Source: Candidatus Rhodoferax randersensis (GTDB taxonomy: Bacteria > Pseudomonadota > Gammaproteobacteria > Burkholderiales > Burkholderiaceae_C). Taken from it: DNA of 64,000 nt. Within the stretch, counting starts at the first letter, position 1. Each line of letters starts with the position of its first letter. Made by a program: the position numbers and the translations under genes. The stretch is from positions 1 through 64,000 of the forward strand of contig JADKEH010000015.1 in assembly GCA_016718155.1 (NCBI GenBank). The letters run 5' to 3'. Shown here one piece after another: positions 17,155-27,158 of the stretch. Below the pieces are notes generated by a model that was given only the letters and a program-made list of their open reading frames with translations, was not told the DNA's origin and ran no database searches.

Positions 17155-17420
17155 CGTTATTGCGAGCGCAACGTGGCAGGCCATGACCCCAGCACGACAA
17201 CATGGATCGCCACGGCCTACGGCCTCGCGATGACGGGACGTTCGTCATTGCGAGCGCAGCATCCGCGTCAAGGCCCGTCATTGCGCGCGCGGCAGCCCGT
17301 CATTGCGAGCGTAGCGCGGCAATCCATCTTTGCGCGCCCTCCAATATGGATCGCCGCGCTGCGCTCACGATGACGGGGTAGGAGCTTTGGCAACCACAAG
17401 GCAGCTGCGCTCGCAATGAC
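17155..17420. repeat. Dispersed repeat block R2 between kdpD and kdpE
   Basis: Several partial and complete arms, direct and inverted: TTATTGCGAGCGCAACG, GTCATTGCGAGCGCAGC, GTCATTGCGAGCGTAGCGCGG...CAATCCA, ATGGATCGCCGCGCTGCGCTC...GATGAC and TGCGCTCGCAATGAC. The block fills the kdpE-kdpD gap. No other gene is visible there. Confidence 0.85.
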
Positions 17421-17456
17421 AATTGGCATTGGGGAATCCTCTCAATGGAAGTTGTT

Positions 17457-20270
17457 TCACGTCGTCTCCAAGGCGGGCGGTTCGGGCGGTGGCGTGCGTG
17501 GCAGGGTCACGGTGAATTCTGCACCACCGCCAAACGCTTGCGCCGCAGTGATCTGCCCGCGATGAGCCTCCACGATCGCTTTGCAGATCGCCAGACCCAG
17601 GCCCACGCCACGTGTCGATGACTCGGCTTGCCCGCGTGTGAACTTCTCGAACAGCGCCGCCTCCTGCCCCTTGCTCGACGCCGGCAAACCAGGCCCGAAG
17701 TCGCGCACCCGAATCTCCAGCGCCGTGGGGGTAGCTTTCGCGCTGACCACCACCGCGGGATTGGCTGCCGGCGTGCCCACTCCGTATTTGGCGGCGTTCT
17801 CCAGCAGGTTGACCAGCACCCGCTCCATCAGCGCGGCATCAAATTCCACCAATGGCAAGTCCGCCGGAATATCCGTGCGCACGGCCAGCTCACCCAAGGC
17901 ATGACGGGCAGAACGGATGGCGCCACCCACCACCTCCTCCACCGACTGCCAGTCCTTGCGCAGGTTGGCTTGCCCGCTCTCCAGACGTGCCATTTCCAAC
18001 AGATTGGAGACCAGGGAACTCAATTCACGTGCCTCCTTGCCAATGGCGCGGGCACTGGCAGCTTGCTCGGGCGTCAGCGGGCTGGAGTTTGACAGCGACT
18101 CTGCTTGTCCCACCAAGGCCGTCAGCGGCGTGCGCACGTCGTGCGACATCGCCGCCAACAAGGTGTTGCGCAGGCGTTCCGACTCCATTTGCACCACTGC
18201 CGATTGGGCCACGTCCACGTAATGAACCCGCTCCAACGCAATGGCAATCTGGCGTGCCAGCGTCTCCAACTGCTGCACCTGCTCCGGTATCAGCAGCCAG
18301 CGCGCTTGCGCTGGCTGCATGGCCAGCACGCCCCGAATCCGCATCGGCGCCTTCAGGGGCACGTAATGCCAGTTGCTCGATGGCAAGGTGGCAGTGGCCA
18401 GGCCGGCACGTTGACCATTGTGAAATGCCCAATCGGCAATGCTGGCGTCCAGCCCCGCTGGCACGTCATCACCGACCGACAGTTGATCATTGGCCCCCAT
18501 CAACAGCACCTTGGCCTGTCCGCCAAAAGTCCTTTGGACTGCCGCTTCACCCAGTTCCACCACTTGCTCCGTTTGTAGCGCCGCCGACAGCTCCCGGGTC
18601 AATTCAAACAGGGCCTGGGCGCGCCGCTCGCGGCTGGCGGACACATTGGCCCCGAATCGCAGATTGGCGGTAAGCTGCCCAATCAGCAGACCCACCGCCA
18701 GCATGACGGCAAAGGTCACCAAATACTGCACATCACTCACCGCGAATGAAAACCGGGGCTGTACAAAGAAGAAGTCAAACGATGCCACCGACAACACCGC
18801 CGCCAACATGGCGGGGCCGCGCCCAAGCTTGACCGCGACCAACACGACAGCCAGCAGGAACAACATGACGATATTGGCCAGATCAAAGTAGCGCAACAGC
18901 GGCCAGGTCAACACCGTGGTCAACAGGCACGCCGCCGTGGCCCACGCATAGCGCGGCAAGTCATCGGTCCAGGACGGCAACTCGTCGCCATCCTTTACCT
19001 CCTGACGCATCGCCGGTGCCAGGCGGCGCACACTCTCGCTTGCGCCCACTTCGACGATGTCCATGGCGGGAGCCAGGGTAGCGAGTTGCCGGGTGATCGT
19101 CGGGCGTACCAGATGCCAGAACGCACTCCAGCGTCGTTGCGCCGGCCGGCCCACCAGCAGGCTGGCGCAGTTGAGCTGTTGCGCCTGTTGCAACAGCGCA
19201 GTGGCCACATCGTTGCCGGTCAACACGGCTGTGCTGCCACCCAGTTCATCAGCCAGTTTGAGCACGGCCAGGGTGCGGTCGCGCTCCACTGCGGCGCGCC
19301 GCTGCAGGGCCGGCGTTTCGACATACGCCGCGTGCCAGCGCACGTTAAGTTGCCCTGCCAAACGCGCGGCGCTGCGCACGGCATGTTCTGCCCCTTCATG
19401 CGGCCCGACACAAACCAGAATGGCGCCCGAGGTGTTCCAGGCAGGCGTGCCGCTGGCGCCAGCGGCGCCGCTGGCTTGGGACTGCTCGGTGCGGTAGCTG
19501 CGCACGTCGTCGCCCACATGCTCGGCGGTGCGACGCAGCGCGATTTCGCGCAGGGCAATCAGGTTGCCCTTGCGAAAAAAGTTCTGCGTGGCGCGTTCAG
19601 CCTGCTGCGGGATGTAGACCTTGCCGGCCTTCAGGCGGGATAACAACTCATCGGCGGTGACGTCCACCAGGATGATCTCGTCGGCCCGGTCCAGCACCGT
19701 GTCCGGCACGGTTTCGTTGACGCGAATACCGGTGATGGCGCCCACCGTGCCGTTAAGGCTCTCCAGATGCTGCACATTCAGGGCGGTCCAGACCTCGATG
19801 CCCGCGTCCAGCAACTCCTGCACATCCTGCCAGCGCTTGGGGTGGCGCGAGCCGGGTGCATTGCTGTGGGCCAGCTCGTCCACCAGCAACACTGCCGGGT
19901 GGGCCGCCAACGCGGCGTCCAGGTCAAACTCGCGCAAGGTCTGCCCCGGTAAGGCGCAGTTCGCGCAAGGGCAGCACTAGGTCAGCCCTGCCAGCAACTC
20001 ACTGGTCTCCTTGCGGCCATGGGTCTCGACCACGCCGATCAGCACATCCTGCCCGGCCTGGTGTGCGCGCTGCGCCGCACCCAACATGGCGAAGGTCTTG
20101 CCCACGCCGGCGCTGGCGCCGAAGTAGATGCGCAGTTTGCCGGTTTGCGCACGAGTCTCTTCGCCGCGCAGCTTCTCCAGCAAGGCATCGGGGTCGGGAC
20201 GGGTGTCGAGTTGGCTGCCCAATGTGCCTAAATGGAGTGCCTTAGCGAATGGTGGCAATGGATGTGACAA
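17457..20270 (-). CDS. kdpD: KdpD, K+/turgor sensor histidine kinase (two compensating frameshifts near the N-terminus)
   Basis: About 937 aa when two single-base shifts are allowed. The first ~96 residues (from 20270) hold the KdpD N-domain Walker A GASAGVGKT. The frame stops at 19977, while the continuation VLPLRELRLTG and EFDLDAALAAHPAVLLVDELAHSNAPG is in shifted frames. A base missing near 19980 and an extra G in a GGGG run near 19946 restore one frame. Next come a Usp-like domain, four membrane segments (DUF4118), a GAF domain, the HisKA box AMSHDVRTPLTAL and an HATPase with ENAAKYG and DFGPGLP. All catalytic elements are present. It is probably functional with consensus errors, but a real null allele is possible. 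Confidence 0.88.
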
Positions 20271-20279
20271 CCAAGCGTA

Positions 20280-20863
20280 TCACTGCAAGGCGGAGGGTTT
20301 GCGCGTGTCGAGCACCAGGTTCAACTGCAACACATTGACCGCTGGCTCCGCCAGCCAGGCGAAGCGGGTGCTGCGTGTGTTGGTCAACCAGCGCCTGCAC
20401 CGCTCAGCGGCATGCCACGCAGCCTAGCCACCCGTGCCACCTGAAAGCTTGCCGCCGCCGGGCTGATGTGCGGGTCCAACCCACTGGCCGAGGCAGTAAC
20501 CAAATCCACCGGCACCCGTGCGCTGTTACCAGGATCGGCGGCGCGCAGGGCCTCGATTCGAGCCTTTACGGCGTCCAGCAAGGCAGGGTTCAGCGGACCC
20601 AGGTTGGAACCACTCGAAGCCGAGGCGTTATACGGCGCGGGTCCGGTGGCCGAGGGACGACCCCAGAAGTGTTTGGGATCGCTGAAGTTCTGGCCAATCA
20701 AGGCCGAGCCAAGCGGCTTGCCGTCGCGCAGGATCAGGCTGCCTGCCGCTTGTGAGGGAAACAGCATTTGCGCGACACCGGTCACGACCAGGGGGTAGAC
20801 CACGCCGGTTAGCAACGTGAGGACAAAGAAGAAGACCAGTGCGGGTCGAAGAATGTTTTTCAT
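20280..20863 (-). CDS. kdpC: KdpC, K+-ATPase assembly subunit (C-terminus disturbed by frameshifts)
   Basis: One N-terminal membrane segment (residues 5-30) is followed by the periplasmic domain with SLILRDGKPLGSALIGQ, FWGRPSATGPAPYNA and the conserved DPHISPAAASFQVARVA. The frame then breaks at GMPLSGAGAG (stop at 20384), whereas shifted frames continue ...VQALVDQHT and then AWLAEPAVNVLQLNLVLD to a stop at 20280, matching the family C-terminus. Two small shifts near 20402 and 20375 explain this. Total length ~194 aa fits KdpC. The true stop is 10 bases upstream of the kdpD start. Confidence 0.85.
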
Positions 20864-20900
20864 GGTGATTCCTTAAGGCGAATAGGGATGGCGTGCTGGC

Positions 20901-22988
20901 TCAGGCCAGATGCAGGGCGACCAGCAGCAGGTCAATCGCCTTGATGCCAACAAAGGGCACGATCAGCCCACCCAGACCATAGATCAACAGGTTGCGCCGC
21001 AACAGCGTGGCCGCGCCAACCGCCCGGTACTTGACACCCTTGAGCGCCAGCGGGATCAGGAACATGATGATCAAGGCGTTGAAGATCACCGCCGACAGGA
21101 TGGCTGAATTTGGACTGCCAAGCTGCATCACGTTGAGGGCGCCCAACTGCGGGTAGGTGGTCACGAAAATCGCCGGAATGATGGCGAAGTACTTGGCCAC
21201 GTCATTGGCGATCGAGAAGGTGGTGAGCGAGCCGCGGGTCATCAGCAGCGCTTTGCCGGTCTCGACGATTTCCAGCAGCTTGGTCGGGTTCGAATCCAGG
21301 TCCACCATGTTGCCGGCTTCCTTGGCGGCCTGGGTGCCACTGTTCATGGCCACCGCCACGTCGGCCTGCGCCAGGGCGGGCGCGTCGTTAGTGCCGTCGC
21401 CGGTCATGGCCACCAGGCGGCCCTCGGCCTGGTACTGGCGAATCAGCTTGAGCTTGTCCTCGGGCGTGGCCTCGGCCAGGAAATCGTCCACGCCCGCTTC
21501 GGCGGCGATGGCTGCGGCAGTGAGTTTGTTGTCGCCGGTGATCATCACGGTTTTGATGCCCATGCGGCGCAATTCACCAAAACGCTCCTTGATGCCGGTC
21601 TTGACGATGTCCTTGAGCTCCACAATGCCCAACACAAACCTGCCATCCGCCACCGCCAGCGGGGTGCTGCCTCGGCGCGACACCTCGTCGGACGCCCGCA
21701 CCACTTCCGCCGGCACGTTGCCACCCAGCGCCTCGACGTGTTTGCGAATGGCGTCCACGGCGCCCTTGCGCAGTTGCTGGATGCTGCCGTCCGGCAGCGT
21801 CACATCGACCCCGCTCATGCGGGTTTGGGCCGTGAAGGGAACTTCGATGACCGCCCCCGGCAAGGTGCTCTCACAGCCAAGGCGTTGAGCCAGCGCAACG
21901 ACGCTGCGCCCTTCAGGGGTTTCGTCCGCGGTGGAGGCCTGCATGGCGCACAAGCCCAGTTGCTTGGCGGTGACACCCGGCGCGGGCAGGAACGCCGAGG
22001 CCTGCCGATTGCCGTGGGTGATGGTGCCGGTTTTATCCAACAGCAGCACATCCACGTCACCGGCCGCCTCGACCGCACGGCCGGACGTGGCAATCACGTT
22101 GGCTTGCATCATGCGGCTCATGCCCGCCACTCCAATGGCCGACAACAGTCCACCAATGGTGGTCGGGATCAAACACACCAGCAGGGCAATCAGCGCGGTG
22201 ATGCTGACCACGGTGCCCGCCTTGCCCGCCTCAACGCTGAAGATCGAGAACGGCAGCAAGGTCACGGTGACCACCAGGAACACGATGGTGAGTGCCACCA
22301 ACAGAATGGTCAAGGCCACTTCATTGGGGGTCTTCTGGCGTTTGGCGCCTTCCACCATGCTGATCATGCGGTCCAGGAAGGACTCACCTGGGTTCACACC
22401 AATGCGCACCACCAGCCAGTCGGACAAGACCCGTGTGCCACCCGTGACGGAGGCAAAGTCTCCGCCCGACTCGCGCACCACTGGCGCCGATTCGCCGGTG
22501 ATGGCGCTCTCGTCCACCGAGGCAACGCCTTCAATCACCTCGCCATCCAGCGGAATCATGTCGCCCGCGTCGACCAGCACCACATCACCTTTTCTGAGGT
22601 TCTCCGCTTCCTCAGGCAACCATGCGGTGCCGTGGTAGACCTTGTTGACCGGCTCTTTGAGTTTTTTGGCCCAGGTGCTCTTCTTCAGGCTCCGCAAGGA
22701 GGCGGCCTGTGCCTTGCTTCGGCCCTCGGCCAGCGCTTCGGCGAAGTTGGCGAACAACACGGTAAACCACAACCACAGGGCAATCGCCAGAATGAACCCA
22801 GTCGATGCTTCGCCCTGGCCCTGCAGCGCCTGCAGGCCCAGCAAGGTGGTCACGATGCTGCCGATGTAGACCACAAACATCACCGGGTTGCGCCACTGCA
22901 CTTGCGGGCTGAGCTTGGTGAAGGACGCCTTGATGGCGGGCTTGACCAGCACCGGATCGAAGAGCGTCAGGGAAGTTTTCGTTTTCAT
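20901..22988 (-). CDS. kdpB: KdpB, catalytic P-type ATPase subunit
   Basis: 695 aa inner-membrane ATPase energising high-affinity K+ uptake through KdpA. Visible: the actuator motif TGES (164-167), phosphorylated D318 in LLLDKTGTITHGNR, the nucleotide-domain KGA region (LRKGAVDAIRK) and the hinge GDGTNDAPALAQADVAVAMN. The membrane helix carrying CLIPTTIGGLLSAIGVAGM is typical of KdpB. Full length, with no frameshift. Lies between kdpA (25 bp gap) and kdpC (37 bp gap). Confidence 0.97.
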   Translation of the reverse strand: MKTKTSLTLFDPVLVKPAIKASFTKLSPQVQWRNPVMFVVYIGSIVTTLLGLQALQGQGEASTGFILAIALWLWFTVLFANFAEALAEGRSKAQAASLRSLKKSTWAKKLKEPVNKVYHGTAWLPEEAENLRKGDVVLVDAGDMIPLDGEVIEGVASVDESAITGESAPVVRESGGDFASVTGGTRVLSDWLVVRIGVNPGESFLDRMISMVEGAKRQKTPNEVALTILLVALTIVFLVVTVTLLPFSIFSVEAGKAGTVVSITALIALLVCLIPTTIGGLLSAIGVAGMSRMMQANVIATSGRAVEAAGDVDVLLLDKTGTITHGNRQASAFLPAPGVTAKQLGLCAMQASTADETPEGRSVVALAQRLGCESTLPGAVIEVPFTAQTRMSGVDVTLPDGSIQQLRKGAVDAIRKHVEALGGNVPAEVVRASDEVSRRGSTPLAVADGRFVLGIVELKDIVKTGIKERFGELRRMGIKTVMITGDNKLTAAAIAAEAGVDDFLAEATPEDKLKLIRQYQAEGRLVAMTGDGTNDAPALAQADVAVAMNSGTQAAKEAGNMVDLDSNPTKLLEIVETGKALLMTRGSLTTFSIANDVAKYFAIIPAIFVTTYPQLGALNVMQLGSPNSAILSAVIFNALIIMFLIPLALKGVKYRAVGAATLLRRNLLIYGLGGLIVPFVGIKAIDLLLVALHLA

Positions 22989-23013
22989 AGCGTTGGCTCT
23001 CTTGTTCTGCGGT

Positions 23014-24813
23014 TCAACGGCCGGCCCACAACATCAGGTGTTCAACCATAGGCCCCAGCGCGAGGGCGGGCACGTAGTTGAGCAGGCCCACCAGCAGCAC
23101 GGTGCCAATCAACAGCGTCACAAACAGCGGACCATGGGTTGGCATGGTGCCGGTCGTCACCGGTAGCCGCTTCTTGGCCGCCAAGGCGCCGGCAATAGCC
23201 AGCACCGGCACGATCACACCAAAACGACCCAGCCACATCGCCACACCCAGCAGCGTGTTGTAGAACGGCGTGTTGGCCGAGAGACCCGCAAAAGCGCTGC
23301 CGTTGTTGTTGGCGGCCGAACTCAGGGCGTAAAGAATCTCCGAAAAACCATGGGCGCCCGGGTTGGCGATGCCGGCCTTGCCGGCGCCTGCCAGCACCGC
23401 GATGGCGGTACCCGCCAGCACCACAATCGGCGTGACCAGAATGGCGATGGAGGTCAGCTTCATCTCGTGCGACTCGATCTTCTTGCCAAGGTATTCCGGC
23501 GTGCGGCCAATCATCAGGCCCGCGATGAACACCGCCAGGATGGCGAATATCAACATGCCGTACAGACCGGTACCCACGCCGCCAAAGACCACCTCGCCGA
23601 GTTGCATCATCACCATCGGGACCATGCCGCCCAGCGGCGTGAAAGAGTCGTGCATGGCGTTCACCGCCCCACAGGATGCCGCCGTGGTGATCACCGCGAA
23701 CAGGCTGGACGCGGTGATGCCAAAGCGAGTTTCCTTGCCTTCCATGTTGCCACCGGCCTGCGATGCGTTCTGCGTCTGGTCCACCCCCAGGGCACCGATC
23801 AGTGGATTGCCGGCCTGCTCAGCAGGCATGATGGCCACGACAGCAACCACAAACATCACCGTCATGGCCGCCAACACGGCCCAGCCCTGCCGTTGGTCCC
23901 CCACCTCGCGGCCAAAGGCGAAACACAAGGCAGCCGGGATCAGGAAGATCGCCAGCATCTGCAGCAAGTTGCTCAGCGCGGTCGGGTTCTCATAGGGGTG
24001 GGCTGAATTGGCGTTGAAGAAACCACCGCCATTGGTGCCCAGCATCTTGATGGCTTCCTGCGATGCCACCGGCCCCATGGCCAGGGTTTGCGTGGCGGTC
24101 TTGACGTCCTCCATCACGGGGTTGCCCTTTTCATCTTTCATGGACTGACCGTCAGGCCCATTCTTGGCGACCTGGTAAGTAGTGGCTTCCAGCGTGCTGA
24201 CGTCCTTGTAGGCGTCAAAGTTCTGGATCACGCCCTGGCCGACCAGAAACACCGCAAACACTAGTGAAATCGGCACCAATAGCCAGGTGGTGATACGGGT
24301 AAGGTCAACCCAGAAATTGCCGATCACACCGCTCGAACGAGCTGCGAAGCCACGAATCAGGGCGAACACGACCGCAATCCCGGTGGCAGCCGACAGGAAG
24401 TTTTGCACCGCCAGCCCCAGCATCTGCGTCAGGTAACTCATGGTGGCTTCACCGCTGTAACCCTGCCAATTGGTGTTGGTGACAAAACTCACGGCGGTGT
24501 TGAAGGCCGAGTCCGCAGAGACCGAAGCCATGCCCGCCGGATTGAGCGGCAAGCCACCCTGCAAACGTTGGATCAGGTAGACCGCCGCCACGCCCAAGAT
24601 GTTGAAGGCTAACAAGGCCAACGCGTATTCGGACCACTTCATGGAGCGCTCGGCAGAGGTGCCGGCCAAGCGATAGAGCGGCGCCTCCACTTTGAGCATC
24701 CAGGTCGGTAAGCTGCCGGAACTCAGGCGCGCCAGCCAGATGCCCAGCGGCCAGGCCGCCAACAGCAGCAGGACGAGGTAAAGGGCCAACAAGCCCCACG
24801 ATGTGGTGATCAT
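23014..24813 (-). CDS. kdpA: KdpA, K+-translocating channel-like subunit
   Basis: 599 aa, about ten membrane segments. KdpA-specific filter-region sequences are present: NTNWQGYSGEATMSY (first repeat), GTNGGGFFNANSAHPYENP (second), SCGAVNAMHDSFTPLGGM (third) and AANNNGSAFAGLSANTPFYN (fourth). Full length and uninterrupted. The ATG shares one base with the stop of kdpF. Confidence 0.97.
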   Translation of the reverse strand: MITTSWGLLALYLVLLLLAAWPLGIWLARLSSGSLPTWMLKVEAPLYRLAGTSAERSMKWSEYALALLAFNILGVAAVYLIQRLQGGLPLNPAGMASVSADSAFNTAVSFVTNTNWQGYSGEATMSYLTQMLGLAVQNFLSAATGIAVVFALIRGFAARSSGVIGNFWVDLTRITTWLLVPISLVFAVFLVGQGVIQNFDAYKDVSTLEATTYQVAKNGPDGQSMKDEKGNPVMEDVKTATQTLAMGPVASQEAIKMLGTNGGGFFNANSAHPYENPTALSNLLQMLAIFLIPAALCFAFGREVGDQRQGWAVLAAMTVMFVVAVVAIMPAEQAGNPLIGALGVDQTQNASQAGGNMEGKETRFGITASSLFAVITTAASCGAVNAMHDSFTPLGGMVPMVMMQLGEVVFGGVGTGLYGMLIFAILAVFIAGLMIGRTPEYLGKKIESHEMKLTSIAILVTPIVVLAGTAIAVLAGAGKAGIANPGAHGFSEILYALSSAANNNGSAFAGLSANTPFYNTLLGVAMWLGRFGVIVPVLAIAGALAAKKRLPVTTGTMPTHGPLFVTLLIGTVLLVGLLNYVPALALGPMVEHLMLWAGR

Positions 24814-24911
24814 CAGAACTCCTCAGCGCGAATCAGCGCATAGACCAGGTAGGCCAGCAGCAAGGCGGCGCACATGCCACCCAAACCGTAGACGATTTCG
24901 AGGCTGATCAT
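24813..24911 (-). CDS. kdpF: KdpF, small stabilising subunit
   Basis: 32 aa: MISLEIVYGLGGMCAALLLA followed by YLVYALIRAEEF. A single membrane helix and the YLxYALxRxE(E/R)F ending are hallmarks of KdpF, which stabilises the KdpABC complex. The stop TGA overlaps the kdpA ATG by one base. The start overlaps the stop of a second tiny membrane ORF upstream (ATGA). Confidence 0.9.
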   Translation of the reverse strand: MISLEIVYGLGGMCAALLLAYLVYALIRAEEF

Positions 24912-25012
24912 GGCCGGCCTCCTTGCGGCTGCTCCAGCCTGACAAAGCCCCAGACCAACAAGACCAGCAGGCCCCACAGCCCTGCGGCAGTGGCGATATA
25001 GACAAGGTCCAT
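24908..25012 (-). CDS. 34-aa membrane peptide, first gene of the kdp operon
   Basis: The protein is MDLVYIATAAGLWGLLVLLV plus WGFVRLEQPQGGRP: one hydrophobic helix (about residues 5-24) followed by a short charged tail. The ATG at 25012 has a CAGGAG site eight bases upstream, and its stop overlaps the kdpF start by four bases, so translation looks coupled. It lies directly downstream of the KdpE-like box. It resembles KdpF in size and topology but lacks its C-terminal motif. I know of no assigned function; it may be an extra Kdp accessory subunit (inference). Confidence 0.75.
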   Translation of the reverse strand: MDLVYIATAAGLWGLLVLLVWGFVRLEQPQGGRP

Positions 25013-25085
25013 GGACAACTCCTGAGTCAAATGAATGAGGGGAGTGTCGACCTCACGGCGTAAAGGCGTGGTTGAGTTTGCGCAA

Positions 25086-25107
25086 GGGCGCGTAAAAAAA
25101 GCATAAA
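25086..25107 (-). promoter_or_regulatory. KdpE-binding-site-like box upstream of the kdp operon
   Basis: On the minus strand it reads TTTATGCTTTTTTTAC followed by GCGCCC. The E. coli KdpE site begins TTTATACTTTTTTTAC followed by a C-rich half, so the T7 tract, the TTTAT half and their spacing are the same. It lies 74-95 bases upstream of the 34-aa ORF start. No good -35/-10 pair follows, as expected for an activator-dependent promoter. Confidence 0.75.
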
Positions 25108-25140
25108 CACAGGCGCCCCGACAGCGCCCCGCGTCCGCGC

Positions 25141-26798
25141 TCAGCGTGCCTTGCCGGTCATGGCCACCCAAAAGGCCTTGCACTTGCCGATAAAGCTCAG
25201 CTTTTCATCCGACAAGTCCTCCAGGAAGTCCGACAGGCGTTTGGAACGCGAGATGGCGAACAACACCAAGGCCACGAACGCACTGGTGGCCAGCACGCCG
25301 TGTAGCAGGCGGTTCGAGATGGACCCCTCGCCAAAGGGAATGATGTTCATCCCAAAATAGCCGGTGGTCACCGTGGCCATCAGGCCCAGAATGGTGATCA
25401 CCGTCAGGCGCACCACGGTGTTGGTCTGCCTGCGCTGTGAGTCACTGTCAAGGTAGTGGCTCATCTCCCGAATCTCGTCGCGCACCTCGTTGTACAGGGC
25501 ACCGTTGCGCAAGTGGTTCGAACACAGGTGAAAGATGGCCTGCACGTGGGAGCGTTCGGACAATTCGTGGAACCAATAGCGGTGCGTGAAGCGAAGAAAG
25601 GTCTCGAAGTTGGCCCGAATGCGCCGCTTGAAACGCCGCACCGACCCGTCGTTGCGAATATCAAGGTCATTGACCGCGTCGACCAGCACATCCGAGAACA
25701 CCAGCAAGGAGGCGCGGTGCAGGTGCGCAATCAGGAACACCAGGAAGTACTGATGGCGAAACTGCGCCAGCACACCCCGCTCCGGGCAGGAAAAGAACGC
25801 GGAAGCCGAGTCGCCCACCACCGTCAGGGCATTGCCCGTGCACATGAAGCGCGTGTTGGGTCCCGCCTGCGTGTTGGTCCAGAAACGATCCTGGCAATAG
25901 CGCCGCTCAAACTCCAACACCGTGGGCTCGTTGACCGGCAGGGCCTCGTCGGGATGCAGCACGGTGGCCAGCCCAATGCGAACCCATTGCTCGCGGCTCA
26001 GGCTGCGCGGCTGGTCCACGTTCAAGTAGGCCATGACCGGCATGCGGTGGTATTCAATCAAGCGATAACGCAAGTCCCCCGGCTCGTCCGAGTGCGCCAA
26101 CACCAGTGGCCGCAGCAGGCAGGCCCAGTGCTCCGAGATGCAGGGCGCGCGATGCTCACAGACGAAGCGCAGGTACTTGTCGCGGCGGGCTGTGTCTGAT
26201 CGCGCCACCACCTGGCCGTTGGTGTCCAGCCATTCGGCCAGATGCACGTTGTGCAAGCCATCGCCACCCTCCTCCCACCCGGATGGGTAGGCGCGGCCGA
26301 ATCGATAGAGGATGTCGCGCGCGGTGTCCAGCGGCAAGTCAGTGGCCCGCACCTCCACGTTGAGTTGAACCAAGTCCAGGTCATGAAAAAAGTACAGATC
26401 GATATGAACGATCTGCAACTCAATCGGCGCTTGTCCTTCGCGCAGCGTCAAGCGCAACTGCGCAATGTCCTTGCGTCGGAAAACATGCATCGGCGAGCGA
26501 CCCGGCGGATCGTCGGCAGACTCACGCGTCGAGCGACCTTCGCCGTACAAGAACCGTTGCACGTAGGGCAGAAAGGAAACAAACTCACGGTAATGGCGCT
26601 CCTTGAACTCGGATGAATCGGCGGTGAACTCGTCATCAAGACGCTTCCAGGGGTGGCTATCACGCTTGGCTCAAAGGCCTCCCAATGCCGACTTTGGGCG
26701 TCATCCATGGCGGACGACTCCAATTGCAGCGGCCAGACCAGGCTGGCGTGGAACAAGCGAACCCGGCCATCAACTTCAAAATCGTCTTGTGCAGGCAT
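25141..26798 (-). CDS. CorA-like divalent-cation channel, one frameshift near the N-terminus
   Basis: The main open part (to 26562) has a large N-terminal cytoplasmic domain and two C-terminal membrane helices, the first ending in the CorA signature GYFGMNI (Mg2+ selectivity loop). The coding signal extends further upstream: MPAQDDFEVDGRVRLFHASL (ATG at 26798) to HWEAFEPSVIA, then a one-base shift at about 26660-26675 into PWKRLDDEFTADSSEFKERH leading into the main frame. The joined product is ~550 aa, longer than CorA (~316) and like the large proteobacterial CorA/ZntB-like group. It ends 129 bp before the kdp operon on the same strand. The transported ion is not deducible. Confidence 0.8.
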
Positions 26799-26867
26799 TC
26801 GTTCTCCTCGTGTGATCGACCATGCCAGGGATTCTATGGAGACTTCCGAAATTCATGACAGTTCGTC

Positions 26868-27016
26868 GTCATTGCGAGCGCAGCGCGGCAATCCACTGGG
26901 AGGCCGAATTCGTCTGCGGCCCGAACCGGGCCGACACACGAACCTTAGACCTGATGGCGTCACTGGGCCACCCCGGCAGCCAGGGCTCAGGGCCATTGCT
27001 CCGTTCCCAATGACGA
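26868..27016. repeat. Dispersed repeat block R3
   Basis: Begins with a complete arm GTCATTGCGAGCGCAGCGCG...CAATCCA (26868-26895). It continues with a CACACGAACCTTAGACCTGATGGCGTCACTG segment related to blocks R1 and R4 and ends with a weak inverse arm (CAATGACGACCGG). It fills most of the ~330-bp gap between the CorA-like gene and the MOSC gene. Confidence 0.8.
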
Positions 27017-27158
27017 CCGGTCCAGGAAAGGGCGACGCGGCGCCGCTCTGATGTTATGCATTGGACGTCCCAGTCGAAGCAACATGTCACTCGACGCGGC
27101 CAAGCAGGGCCGTTGGACCGACAATGCCAACATGCCGTCGTCAAATCTCTCGCAACCC

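Noticed and set aside
21738..23051. 437-codon plus-strand open frame over kdpB
   Set aside because: Shadow of kdpB: His/Gln-rich, no domain, no ribosome site, while kdpB is conserved on the other strand.
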